Shown: positions 40,442 through 55,400, numbered from the stretch's first letter. The stretch: DNA of 64,000 nt from Atrina japonica (GCA_030159075.1 BROG01000636.1:124001-188000); one strand, 5' to 3'. Translations and numbers: made by a program. Notes: a model not told the origin generated them from the letters alone.

Positions 40442-43400
40442 TGGTCCCAACAAATGTTTGCAATGTCCTACATTTTAGCGAAGTGTGAGCAACCCTTAGA
40501 TGAACTTAGAGTCTAAGTTTGGTTACTGAATCACAATCCAAACTTGAAATAATGCACTTTATATGTAAGTGGGATGGAATTACAGACAGACAAACAGAAA
40601 GTGTTGATGTGTGGTGGAATTATAAACAAAATATTTCTATTTGATGAAAATAAAAGTTAGCACATACCCCCATCACCATCATCTGTTACGCCCAACACCA
40701 GACGAAGTAGACATTGTGCTTTCTTTCTCTCCTTCAGTAAAACCTCTGCATATCCTGGCAGTCGTAGAAACAGACCAAATGCAATCAGAGAATGGGGTGG
40801 TATTGTTGGCATGGCAACAGCTGGACTAGTTGTCTTGGATGAATTTGGTGCCGGAGACAATAATTCATAATGCTACAAAACATTTTAACAGATTTCATTC
40901 AGGTAAACAAAAGGAAAACAGATATTCATATTAAATTTTTCCTAAATGCACAGTCTCCTAGATGGCATGAATGTCCATGCTTCATTTATTAAAGCTTGAA
41001 ATTTTCCCCTTCATTATATTACCCCTCTCATCTCAGGAAGAATATCTTGAAAATTAAACAGGAGCTAATATTTGAAGGTAAACAGTACTTCGTCTCCTAA
41101 AAAACAATTTTTTTCCTCTTTAAAAACTGCATATAGAATAATACAATCTAACACCAGTTTGAGGGAGGGATGGCGAAATCTCAATCAGACTGCAAAAAAC
41201 TTTGTTTTTCTTTGACTAAGCTTGCTGAGTCATGGACTAACATTATTTTGAGCATGAGGATTGAGATTATGCCATTCCTCCCTCAAAGTGGTGTTTGACA
41301 ACTTTTCTCTCATACTGAAACAGTATTAAAGAGTGACAAAATTATATTTAAAAAGTAGATCCTGTACTTCCAAAATGAGCTTATCTCATACTGCAAGGCG
41401 ATATAACATTCTGGATGTTTTGTTCCACTGCAGAAGTGCATGACCACAGTGACAATTTTTGTCCTTAACACCCCTGGGCATTTATATTTTCAAGACTTTC
41501 CATTCAGTTACTCTGGGCAGCTTTCCAGTAGATCCTGGTATATTTTGAAATTAAAAAATCCTCATAAACATAATACATACTTCATAAAATTCCTCTGGAT
41601 ATGGCTCAACAGTAACCCAGTCCTCTGTAGAATTTGACATTGTTTTGAAAAACTTTTCTCCATGAATTTCCTGAATACTTGGTTGTCTAGAGACCTCTGG
41701 ATACAGTAACGGGAGATGTTCAGCAAGTAATGCCAAACCTCCAACGCTGGCAAATACTTGTAGAGCTGTAGGGAATGATGATACAGACATCAGTGACTCC
41801 ATTTCTTCCTCAGAATCTTCCCAACTGTCTGTTTGACCTAATAAAAGAAAATGTAGAGACACTCTATAATTATAAAATGTTCAATTCCAAACTGTAAGGT
41901 GTTAGCATTGATGACTGTGTAAGGGTATACTGCTGGTGATAAAAACCTTGTGTGACCTGGCACCAACATGCTAGTGTGACCTGGCACCAACATGCTAGTG
42001 TGACCTGGCACCAACAACCTAGTGTGACCTGGCACCAACATCCTAGTGTGACCTGGCACCAACAACCTAGTGTGACCTGGCACCAACATCCTAGTGTGAC
42101 CTGGCACCAACATCCTAGTGTGACCTGGCACCAACATCCTAGTGTGACCTGGCACCAACATCCTAGTGTGACCTGGCACCAACATCCTAGTGTGACCTGG
42201 CACCAACATCCTAGTGTGACCTGGCACCAACATCCTAGTGTGACCTGGCACCAACATCCTAGTGTGACCTGGCACCAACATCCTAGTGTGACCTGCTAGT
42301 GTGACCAACATGCTAGTGTGACCTGGCACCAACATCCTAGTGTGACCTGGCACCAACATGCTAGTGTGACCTGGCACCAACATCCTAGTGTGACCTGGCA
42401 CCAACATGCTAGTGTGACCTGGCACCAACAACCTAGTTCCTAGTATATATAGTGCTTAATGAAGGAACAGTCACAACCTTTATAAAGTTTTGGATATGAC
42501 TAAGATCCAGAAAGTGAACCAATGACCTTCCACTTACTGACCCAATCTGGGTACCAAACTTCAGCCATGTTGTTAAGATACAAATTTCTTCATCACAGTG
42601 CCATCCAGGCACTATTAGCATGTAACAACACAGATCAAAACAAATTGAATTTTAAGATTTACATGTTTCCCTCTAAAAATCTGAATTCTAAATTTCAACA
42701 ATGACCTACATCTACTGAGGACATTTAGGTGACAAATATTACTTACTTTGATCTGTCATGTTAGTATCAGGCTTTCTGGCATCTTTGTGGATAATAAATT
42801 CTAATACACCTTGACCATGCTGCAAACCACGCTGGTGTAAGATCTGTAGCAGCTGTGACAGGGTTAAATCCCCTGGTAAAGCAGTATCTGAAACAGAATA
42901 CAAAGTCACACATGTTATTAGAAATCCACAGTAGTATAAAAATCCAATATATCAGAAAAGTAACTAGTCTTAAAATACACAATAGTATAGAAATTGAAAA
43001 TATCAGAAAAGTAACTAGCCTTAAAATACACAATACTATAGAAATTAAAAATATCAGAAATGTAACTGGTCTTGAAATACACAATAGTATAGAAATTAAA
43101 AATATCAGAAAAGTAACTAGTCGTAAAATACACAATAGTATAGAAATAAAAAATATCAGAAAAGTAACTAGTCTTGAAATACACAATAGTATAGAAATTA
43201 AAAATATCAGAAAAGTAACTAGTCTTGAAATACACAATAGTATAGAAACCCAATATATCAGAAAAGTAACTAGCCTTAAAATACACAATACTATAGAAAT
43301 TAAAAATATCAGAAATGTAACTGGTCTTAAAATACACAATAGTATAGAAATTAAAAATATCAGAAAAGTAACTAGTCGTAAAATACACAATAGTATAGAA

Positions 43401-46400
43401 ATTAAAAATATCAGAAAAGTAACTGGTCTTGAAATACACAATAGTATAGAAATTGAAAATATCAGAAAAGTAACTAGTCTTAAAATACACAATAGTATAG
43501 AAATTGAAAATATCAGAAAAGTAACTAGCCTTAAAATACACAATAGTATAGAAATCTAAAATATCAGAAAAGTAACTGGTCTTAAAATACACAATAGTAT
43601 AGAAATTGAAAATATCAGAAAAGTAACTAGTCTTAAAATACACAATAGTATAGAAACCCAATATATCAGAAAAGTAACTAGTCTTAAAATACACAATAGT
43701 ATAGAAATTAAAAATATCAGAAAAGTAACTAGTTGTAAAATACACAATAGTATAGAAATTAAAAATATCAGAAAAGTAACTAGTCTTGAAATACACAATA
43801 GTATAGAAATCCAATATATCAGAAAAGTAACTAGTCTTAAAATACACAATAGTATAGAAATTAAAAATATCTGAAAAGTAACTAGTCTTAAAATACACAA
43901 TAGTATAGAAATTAAAAATATCAGAAAAGTAACTAGTCTTGAAATACACAATAGTTTAGAAATCCAATATATCAGAAAAGTAACTAGTCTTAAAATACAC
44001 AATAGTATAGAAACCCAATATATCAGAAAAGTAACTAATCTTAAAATAAACATTAGTATAGATATTCTAAAATGTATCATGCATTTAACTATTCTTCCAA
44101 GGATTTTTCTTTAATCTTGCAATAATGAAACCCAATTTTATCATGAAGATGTCATAGTCCAAATCAAGAGACAGAATAACGTAAATCTATTACAGCAGGA
44201 GATGTTGGGCTACTATTGATTTTACGAATTTCTATTGCTTACGACATGTCATTGGATTAATAAGATCACTGAAATGGATAACATATATTTGTTACACAGT
44301 CGAACCTTGTTATCTCAATGTCAGAACCACATAAAAAATTGAGATAAACAGGTCCTTGAGTTAAAAGGTCCATCACTGAAATAGAATCATGAATTCCTCT
44401 TGTGAGCATCTCAGAACATGTAATTGCCAGAATACTAGAAGGTCTACATGTATATTATAAGTACCAAGAACTTTTGCAAAGATTTTTATTCATTGTATGT
44501 ACTCAAAAAATGATACAGAAGGCATTTTTTTTTCAGCACTAGTCATATCATCACATGATAATTTGATGAAGATGTAAGAAAAAAACAAAAAACTTGACAT
44601 AAATGGTCACTTTCACATTGAAACTAAGCATTAGGACCATGTTTTAATATTGACAATAGCAGTTTTTCGACTTTTCCTATCTCAAGTTTTCAGATCTTTT
44701 TATTAGTAAGGTATAAAAGGAAAATAGGCAGCAGATTTTAAGTTAACTAGGTAAATTGAGATTACCGATCTCGACATAATGAGTTTTGACTATATATTAT
44801 AATTGTACCATTGAGTTTTATTATCTAAAATATGGTACTAGTGTTTGAAAAACAATCTTAACATTATTTTGTTGGTTTTGATGGAAAATTTGTGAAAAAT
44901 TATTATGAGTCTTGAGATATGACCTGAGAACCTAAAATGAATTCTTTGTAATTTGTAGTTTCTTGGCCAGCAACAATTACTGACACTTGAGGCTCACTGT
45001 AGAATGAAAATCTATTTCCTGTAAGGGGCATCTGTGGCCGAGTGGGACGAGCATTGCGCTTTGAACCATGGAGTTTCTCACTTCTAGTCAGTGCAGGTTT
45101 GAGCACCGCTCAGAAATAAAAGCACTTGATGACAGAAAAATCATGATAGAATTTCATGAAATTTTGAGAGCACCATAGAAGAAAACAGAAAAAATACAGA
45201 CTTCATCAATTTGATATTCCAAATTTAAGAACAGACTTTAACAATTGACACCTCAGCTTTAAGAACAGACTTCAACAATTGACACTGCAGCTTTAAGAAC
45301 AGACTTCAACAATTGATCCTCTGATCTGTTTAACAAGCTCTTCATAATTTTATCACAAAACTTAGATAACAGCATAGTTAACTACTCACTTGGCATCTGG
45401 TTGTGGTACAGTGATGTCACCATTAAATTTAATGATGATGTCACATTGTCAGCTGTGTGCCGTCCACGACGGGTTGGAGGTCGAGGTGGCAGGGAAGACT
45501 TTCCAGAAGTTTTATCCTCCTTTTCCCTCTTTTCTTTTGCAGCTAAGCCTGCTACTGTGTATCAAGATGAACATTTATATCAGAGTTTGAAAGAGTGGAA
45601 AATTATTAAAGTAATAAATCTTGTACAGTAAAAATAAGTAGGACTTCCATGAAAAAAAATATACCTGATATTTAGTTTGTTACTTTAAAAAAAGCACACA
45701 AATGCTCAATTTTTCAAAATGTTTGTTACTTTTTTATATATTCTGAATTAAATTCTGGATAAAATATAAAAGATAAAGTGCAACATTGGTATTGTAATGT
45801 GATGTAACTTTATCATGGCTGACCATTGCAGCCTGAATAGAAAAATGGCTAAGTAGTTACACTGCCATGTCATTGCTGATCTAATGTACTAAGGTGGAAC
45901 CTGTCATGTCTTGCACCCCATTGGCATCCTAATTGTAGGTCATTATTAAACAAAATGTTTAACAAAGAGGCCCAAGAGAACCATCTACAAATGTGACAAG
46001 AAGACCAAGAAGAATATGTACATGTAGGCTCATCTGGCCAAGAAACATAAATATTGCAGTTTTAAGAAATTAATAAAAATATCTAAACATTAAATTTCAG
46101 CAAAATTCTTGCAAAAAATACATTTCTTCACCTATATACAAGTAAAATACATAAAATGAATGCATCGTAGTGAATGCAAGGGGAGATAATTGAGGAAATC
46201 ATGTAAAAATGAATGAAAATGTTAAAGTCTGAAAAGACCTCAAAAACATGTCAAGAATTAATATTCCGGTTTCTATGAAAAGTACAAACTTTAATCATAC
46301 ATTCATGCAGATCACTCAAAAACCACTTGTTTTTCAATCCATGCAGCAGTTCTGGAGAAGAATATTTTTAAAGAGGGGTACCTCATGTGACCTATTTTGC

Positions 46401-49400
46401 CAAACCCCGGATCCACTCCTGGGGTGATCTGACTGAAATCTACAAAGCTGGTAGAGAACCTTCAGGACTTGCTTCCCATAGTTTCATCAAAATTCCTTCA
46501 GTGGTTTTGAAACAAAAGCTAATATGGTGAAAAATGCAACACCCCCCTCTTTTTTGAAGTCTTAAAAATTCATAAAAAAAATTTCAAGAAATCGAAGTTT
46601 GGCAAAATTCTTGCACAAAAACATTTCTTAACCTAATTACAAGAAAAACACTTTAAATGAATGCATTAAAGTGATTACAAGGGGAGATAATCGAGGAAAT
46701 CATGCAAAAATAAATGAAAATGACAAAGTCTGAAAAGACCTCAAAAACGTGTCAAAAATTAATATTCCGATTTCTATGAAAAATACAAACTTAAATCATA
46801 CATCCATGTAGATGACTCAAAAACAATCCGTTTTTCAATTCATGTAGCAGTTCTGGAGAAGAATTTTTTTAAAGAGGGTACCTTATGGGACCTATTTTGC
46901 CCCACCCGGTTCCATCCGGCCGATCTGGCTGAAAACTATAAACATGGTAGATAATTTTGAGAACCTTAGGCACTTGCTTCCTGTCAAGTTTCATCAAAAT
47001 CCCTTCAATGGTTTCAGAGAAGTCAAAAATATGAAAAGTTTACGGATTGCCGGAAGGGAAGTGATTATAATAGCTCAACTGAGCCCCTCAGGTGAGCTAA
47101 AAAAACAGCCCCTTTAGAACAAAACCATTCATAAAGATTTTAAAGTTCCATAACTCTGGTAATAATATTGCCAATTGTTGGTCATTACATAACTCATCCT
47201 TAGTCACTGAATACCCAAAAATGAAGAAAGAAATTTCAGCTATATAACAGAATGTTGCAAAAATCCAAAACAAGTCCTTCAACTCACAACTGACCTATCG
47301 CCAAGTATCTGACACATGGCTGTTCATGTGCTTTTTTGACGTCATTCGCTTGTGATGTCATAATCACACAAGTGTCTAATGGGCCATTTAATTGTGACGT
47401 CATAATGGAAAAGTTTTCCAATAGGTACCGTGTCTGGCATTTGCCGATAGGTCAATTGTGTAATAACATTGATCACTCGTTGTGATCCTCAAACATAATC
47501 AACATTCTCCCTCTATATAAAAGATCAATTTACATAACTTTTACTAGTATAGGACTCGCATGTCTTTGACATTGATCACTTGTTAGGGTCCTCTATATTA
47601 TCACATTCTCCCCTATATATATGATCAATGTTCATTTTTTATACTAGTAAAGGATTTTAACATTGATCACTTGTTAGGGTCCTCTATATAATCAACATTC
47701 CCCCCTATATAAATGATCAATGTTCATTTCTTATACTAGTATAGGATTTTAACATTGATCACTTGTTAGGGTCCTCTAGATATTCAACATTCCCCCCCTA
47801 TATAAATGATCAATGTTCATCTCTTATACTAGTATAGGATTTTAACATTGATCACTTGTTAGGGTCCTCTAGATATTCAACATTCCCCCCCTATATAAAT
47901 GATCAATGTTCATCTCTTATACTAGTATAGGATTTTAACATTGATCACTTGTTAGGGTCCTCTATATAATCAACATTCCCCCCTATATAAATGATCAATG
48001 TTCATCTCTGATACTAGTATAGGATTTTAACATTGATCACTTGTTAGGGTCCTCTATATAATCAACGTTCTCCCCCTATATAAATGATCAATTTACGTAA
48101 CTTTTACTAGTATAGGACTCGCATGTCTTTGACATTGATCACTTGTTAGGGTCCTCTATATAATCAACATTCCCCCCTATATAAATGATCAATGTTCATC
48201 TCTGATACTAGTATAGGATTTTAACATTGATCACTTGTTAGGGTCCTCTATATAATCAACATTCCCCCCCTATTTAAATGATCAATGTATATTTTTTATA
48301 CTAGTAAAGGATTTTAACATTGATCACTTGTTAGGGTCCTCTATATAATCAACATTCTCCCCCTATTTAAATGATCAATGTATATTTTTTATACTAGTAT
48401 AGAATTTTAATATTGATCTCTTGTTAGGGTCCTCTATAATCAACATTCGCCCCCTATATAAATAATCAATGTTCATTTCTTATACAAGTATAGGATTTTA
48501 ACATTGATCATTTGTTAGGGTCCTCTATATAATCAACATTCTCCCTCTGTTATAATTGGTCAATCTACAATACTTATACTAGTACAGAACAAAGCTAGTG
48601 CCATTTCATTTTTGTTAACAGATGTGAAGCTAAGAACATACCAACTGAGCTTGAGATATAGTCAGCAAACTCGGGATAATTCTCTAAATCTTTCTTTGTC
48701 TCATCACTTTTCTCTGCTACCTTCTCTAGGAATTGTCCTGGTAAAGATGGCAAATCTGCAAGTCAAATGTCACATTTGATGAATAATATAAATAGTAACA
48801 AAACTGATTTGAAACCGTGGTTACATTAAGTGAATGATTTCTGCATATATCATAAAAAAAAATATTTACAATTTCCGCAGCAATCTCCCATTGACTCAGT
48901 GTTAACTAAATGGTGTTTATATCAGCTATAATCAAAGTTCATCACATGACATGATGTCATACAGTCAACTTGATCGATACACAAAATGAAAACATATTGT
49001 CACATCTCCTTGGTTTGGGAGAGATGTAAAACACAAGTCTAACCTGAACTAAAAAAAAATAAAATTTAGATTTTAATAAGAATATTTCTAAAAATAAAAA
49101 TATTTCTTTTTTTTGCATATGAAGCAAAATGTTATATGTATTTTAATTGTTTTTATTCGGAATGATAAAATGTTTAAGACTAGTCCATGCACTATACTCT
49201 TCTGCCTTAAACTATGCTGTTCTATCAAGATGAGACTGGTCACGTTAAAGGCAGGATACAACATTTTATTCTCATTATTTTATTTGTGAATATGAAAAGA
49301 ATTATAGGTAAATGTAACGAATGAACTTGTTAACTGTAACTTAAATTTGAGGACAACTGCTGAAGTCTGATGGACAGAAAAGATGGTCTTGGACATTTAT

Positions 49401-52400
49401 TTTTTTTTGGGGGGGGGGTGATGTGGGGAAAGGAATTAGGTTTATATAAACATGTTAAAGGTTTATTTTCACAGTAACCAATGAATGGTGCCATTTGGTC
49501 AGGTTTTGTCACAAGGGTAACACTCTAAAGGCCATTGACTTAAGCAAAATGGACAAAATTGCAAAGAGAGCAGTGATTCAATATTTATTTAAGAAAAATC
49601 TAGCACCTAAGGATATTTATTCATGCTGACATTGTAGTAACACAAGGAGAGGATGCCCTCCATATGCTACTGTAGATATGTGGGTGGCAGAATTCAAGTG
49701 TGGCAGGCAGAGCCTTTAGGATAATCCCCATCTTGGAATGTCTTTTTCACTGTGGCAACTCCTGAAATGGTCGCTAAAGTCCATAATATTGTTATGGGTG
49801 ACAGACGAGTTACAGAAAGATATAGCCAGAACTGTCAAGAGTTTCTCAGGAAAGAATTCATCCATTCTTACAGAAGATCTGAGATGCAAAAGCTCTCAGC
49901 ACATTGGGTACTAAGACTGCTGACAACTTATTAGAAGTGCACAAGATGGAACATGTTGCATGCTAATCTGAACCTTTTAAAGGCAGGTCCAACCAACTTC
50001 CTGCAGAGGTTTGTGACTATGGATCAATCATGCGTTCGTCATTTCATCCCAGAAGCCAAACAACAATCTAAACAATGGAAGACCTTGGTCCACCACTGCC
50101 AAAGAATGTTCCATCACATGGGAAGGTTATGGCTATGCATCACTTCTTAGGCAGTTAAAAGAAAAAATTAAGATCAAGTGCCATGAAAATGTCAAATGGA
50201 TGATAAAATGTAAACTCTGAAATGTAGGCCTTGATTATGGTAGATGATTGTCATCAGGTCCTAAACAAATATTGAAAACAATGATAACTTACCAACAACT
50301 TTGTTTTTTATTTCAGCAATAGTACTGTGGAGACTGACCACCATGGTTTGCATGCCACGCCCACCAGAGTGACGAGGATGTTGTACTGGGTTACCCATTC
50401 TTGATGGATTTGACGCTCTGTTCTGTTGGTGTGCAGATCGTAGGACTACCAAAATCTTCTCATCTTCAAGCAGTGCTTGTAAAAATAAGCATCTTGTAAA
50501 TCCTGACAGAGGGAAGTTGCCAAGGGCCTGACCTGTAATTTTATTTGTAAATGTAAATATACAATACATTATATGCATAATGAGAACATGCCAGTAGAAT
50601 AAGCTCCCTATTCAAAATAAATACTTTAACAAGAAACCAATAATGACAGTATGGCCAAATTGCGAAGAAGTATTCCTGGAATTTGAATTTCAAAGTCCAT
50701 GGTTAAGGTCAAGGTAAAACATGGTCAAAGTTGACTAATATCATCATGTAAAGTTACAACATGTAGGGCCAGTGATTTTCCGCAATCACGCAATGGTGGA
50801 ATTGACAATCTGAAACGGAATTTGCGTTTTTGAAAAATCTTTAAAAATTCCAACATGAGATAGAATTTATTTAATTGTGAACTAGTGTGCTATTTCTGTG
50901 TGTTATAAACCTCAAATCTTTGTTTATTTAAAATCTATTTCATCACATAATTTTACATCAATTACTCTTTTATCCCTTAGATCTATTGGCCTACATTTAC
51001 ACAGCGAAAGGTAAGGGCAACCATTTTCATTGTTGTAATAAAAGTACTGACTGACATCTGCCGATCTGATGTCTTCAAAAACAAAAATAGCTTTAATTTA
51101 ATATCTTGAATTAGGTTTTCATAATGTTTATATCAATTTCTGAATATATATACACCAATTTTTATAATTTATAGTAAAATTTCACAATGTACAAGCCATC
51201 CTAACTTTTTACGACATACCGCTCGATTGACAGCCAGTTTTTGTTACCAACACAAACACGTGGTCACAACTTGATGTTTTTGACACCAAGCTACTATGGC
51301 TGAAGACACATGTATGTAAAAAGAGGAGGCTTCCTCCCATTTAAAAAATAAATACATCAGCACGGGTTGATAGTTTCCGCGGAATCTTTATGAGGTGACG
51401 TTTTATTTTGCAAAGTCTGTCAGCATAGTATAGATTACGCTAGTGTTGATACAATAAATTAAAAGACTAAAAAAATTAAATATATGTACATGTAGATCTA
51501 CTTTATAGTAAAAAGTAAAAAAGTTAAAAAAAACACCAAATAAAACATCACAGACTTGTTCTCAGTTAGATGATAAATTTAAGCAAAAATAAGTAATTAG
51601 AAATTACCTGTACAATTTCCTACAAAACTTGTTACCTACATGTATATGAGTATAGGCCTACAGACTTACGAATTATTTAACAAATATTTTAAAATCATAA
51701 AAACATACAGTGTTGTATATACATGTATATGTTTTATTTGATTCCCTATTTAAATCTATTATTAAATTGATGTGGCAAAATATTAAAAGTATCATTGTGA
51801 GTCTGTATTGTTAAATATTTTTCATCTAAATATGTTTTAGTTCCTTTTCTTATGAAAACAGAAAAAATGGAATTCGCCAAAACTGAAAACAGAATTGAAG
51901 CAAATCTGAAATGAAAAATCACTGGCCCTATACATGATACTCTGAATGATTTTCTCACAACAGAGCTATACAGTACAACTAAATCAAATCACTGATGCAA
52001 AATTTAGAAGTGTACTTAACAATTTTTCAGTTATAATGGTGGAAGCCAGTTTTTAATGGTGGAGGAGAACCTGGTTACAATGTATCCAGGAATAGACCAC
52101 TGGCCTTCCACAAGTAAACTGGCAAACATTCTCACAAAAATCAGCTTAGGTTCCAGCGGGGCTTTAACCTGAGCTGACCAGTAGTGAGTGACTTCACGGT
52201 TCAAAGTGCGATGTTCTAACCACTCAGCCATGAAGGCCCCCTTGAAACTAACAGAGAAATGGACGAACAAGCATTGTCAACTTATAGACCAGTATCTGCT
52301 TCCCAATCAAGCCAAAAAATAATGGACCATTTCATTAAGCTAAATTTGGACATTTGTATTGGAGCACAAACAAATTGTTTTTATTATTTTTTCTTATCAA

Positions 52401-55400
52401 TATCTTTCTGTGTGGACATCTTAATGTATAATGCAGGCTTTTACTTTTACCACCATAATGAATATCTGAGAGAGTAATTCACAAAGCCATGTTACCTGCT
52501 TTAGTGGATGATGTCTGTTCCTTTATAACCTCACACAGGACTTTGGCAAACAACAACTGATTAATGCTGTGACAGGACATAACTTGAGTAAAGAATCGCA
52601 CTGCTGCTGTTTCTATACAGGATCTATCCTCCATTGACATGACCTGAAATATGTTGAAATTGCACAAGTAACATTCAAGTGATACAAGCACACGTGCATG
52701 CACACACACTTTGTATATCACAAGCAACTAGAAAATCCCTACATATGTATCACAATTGTATATCTACATCTGTAACAAATCTCATGTTTATTTAGATACA
52801 ACTACATTGTACCATCTGATATTCTACATTTATCAAATGTATGCCTATTACATAATACATACTGATATGGTATCTGTCTCTTAACACCACCATATATACC
52901 TCAAAATTAAGCTATCTAAGAATTCGTGTTTTCTCAAAAGAGACCCTCAAAATGAATTATTCAATAACACAGTTAATGGAATGTGATGTTTATCAATCAG
53001 TCTTACCTCATGCATTCGAGTATTTCTGACCAGCGCTGATGTTTGCACTGGACAGGTGACTTTTCTAGAGTGATTATGATGTTTATCAATTGGTCTTACC
53101 TCATGCATTCGAGTATTTCTGACCAGCGCTGATGTTTGCACTGGAGTATTGCACAACATAGTAAGCATGGAAGGCCAGAAAATATTGCCCTCGGGTCCTC
53201 CTAGCCAGTCTTTCATCAGTGGTTCTGATGACACTTCTGCCAGAAAGTGTAACACCGAGGCCACGCGATCTGCCGTTATCCACAAAATTTTATCTGTAAA
53301 TGAAAAAAATTGGGTCAACAGCAATACATCATTTTAACTGACTGATATTTGAGCACAAATTTTGACACGATTCTATAAGTGACCCAGGTTTGATCCTCGA
53401 ATTGGATATAGGAGTATGTGAGACGGTATGGCAATCACCAGGTCGGACACATGGGTTTTCTCTGGGTACTCCATTTTCCTCCCACAGCAAGCACTCCATA
53501 ACGCCAACATCAGAGCCAACGAGAGACATTTATATAAGTTATTTAAACTTGTTTGTTAATCATTGTAAAATAAATAAGTTTAAACTAAACTTTTCTAAAA
53601 GCATTTATAAGTTAAGCCTACCCCTGTATTTGTTTCACAGTATATATGTGCTGTTAGTACTTTTCTTTTACTGTATTGTAATATGTTATTAATTACTTTA
53701 TGTCCTTTCTTGTAGAAATATGATATGAATATGAATATCATGGCAAATATTTTATTTCATGAAGGACTATTTACATAATAAAATCTATTGCACTCACACT
53801 TGCAAGTTTATCCTAGTTATATGTCGAGTTTATTTTTAAAATTAATATATGTTCAGCCTGGGGAATGAGAACATAAAATCGTATCTTAATCTACAGCCAG
53901 ACTGAACAGCTACTGGACTAAGATGATTAACCACACACTTACCATCAGGGTCCTCAGGTATGCTGGACAATCCAGAACTTGTAAACATTGATACTCCATC
54001 CTCTGACTTAGTTTTATGAGAGTCTGTCAAAGCTTCAGATTGTAAGTAACTTTCAGAAAATCTGTTTATCACTTTGTTACAAAATTCAAACAATCCTTGA
54101 GCAAGAACTGCTGGGAAACCAGAGTACAACAATTGTTTGATAGCAACAGGGGATTTACAGGTAAATGACAAAGTGGACAAATGGGACTCTTCCAAAGTCA
54201 AGTGTGTAAAATCCTGTAACATGATTGGTGGGACTTCAGTCACATGATTTCCAATCCTGTTCTGCTGCCCGTGGGCATTACTAGCCTCTTTAGAATCATC
54301 TGTCATAGAGCCTTGGTAGGGTTGAGAGTTGTCTTTCCTGTCATCACTGATTGATGCAGACATGCTGTTGTCACCCGTTACCATGATGCCCATCCACACC
54401 AATATCTGCGAGAAATATTCTGGGTCGATGTGGCATATTGCACATAGGACATAGTCCACAGCTTTTTTGAGATTAGAATCAACTTTCAGGATAGTGGACC
54501 ACTCATACATGGAGCTGAAAAAGTAACAGAGGATTGATCCACTGATATTTTATAACATTCAATTATTTCAGTTACACAGTAGCATCAATTCTTAATGGTG
54601 GAAGAGAAATCTAGAATAAAACATATTCAGGAAAACTCTATCATCATTGTATCATCATTGGAAATGCATTTTTTAAAGCAATGACATAAATTATGTTTTT
54701 CAGTAAATAAACAGATTTTATGACAGAAAAAAAAAATTCAAAATTGAAAACTTTTACAAAATTCTGTGAGAGCTCGACAATAGAAAGTAATGTTGGAGAA
54801 TTGACTTGTAAATTAGATATTAACCCTTTAAGTGCTTATCACAACTATTGTCGCGTTGTACTCACTGGTCCAGCACTGCGTAACGCGACAATTGTCGTAT
54901 CCGGGAACCTCTGTTTACCTGAGTCATTTCCGTAACCTGTGCTAATATTAGCATGACATGAGTGTAATACGTGATCACTATAAATATTCAGCCAATCGTG
55001 TGCGAGGGGAATCCATGTGAAATCCCGTTTGTTTGCGAGATATGCCCATTTGAAATGCGCGAACGTTCAAAACAAAAAAAAAATGGCGGAAGATGAATTT
55101 GACTCGGATTACGAGAACGAAATTAGACAGATTTTTGAGGACGATTCCGATTCCGATGACTTCGAGGGGTTCGATATTGATGATATACAATCTGATTTAC
55201 ATGTCCGAGGTGAAATTGAGATGGAAAATACGTTACAGGACAAGGAATTTGACGCAGACATAGAACTGAATTGGGCGCGTGTCGACGAAGATCCCATTCA
55301 CCATCCATTTACCAGCGAGGCGAAATTAAACATTGACATTGCGGAAGATGCAGAGCCTATCGACTATTTTAATTCATTTTTTGAACAAAACATGTGGGAC

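Noticed and set aside
41838..42431. 197-codon minus-strand frame of MLVPGHTR repeats as a protein-coding exon
   Set aside because: The adjacent BIRC6 exons (42747-42887 and 41581-41837) join in perfect phase without it, and the frame is a 24-bp satellite.
42767..44080. Long open frames (343, 258, 234 and 174 codons) in the 51-bp array
   Set aside because: They exist in several frames and both strands only because the unit length is divisible by three; the peptide is a simple repeat and the region is intronic.
49752..50150. Functional mariner transposase
   Set aside because: Stops, frame changes and missing catalytic motifs show it is a remnant.
55017..55082. Upstream ATG as the piggyBac transposase start
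   Set aside because: The 22 extra residues are basic and lack similarity to family N-termini, whereas the ATG at 55083 begins the typical acidic leader; the longer form cannot be excluded.
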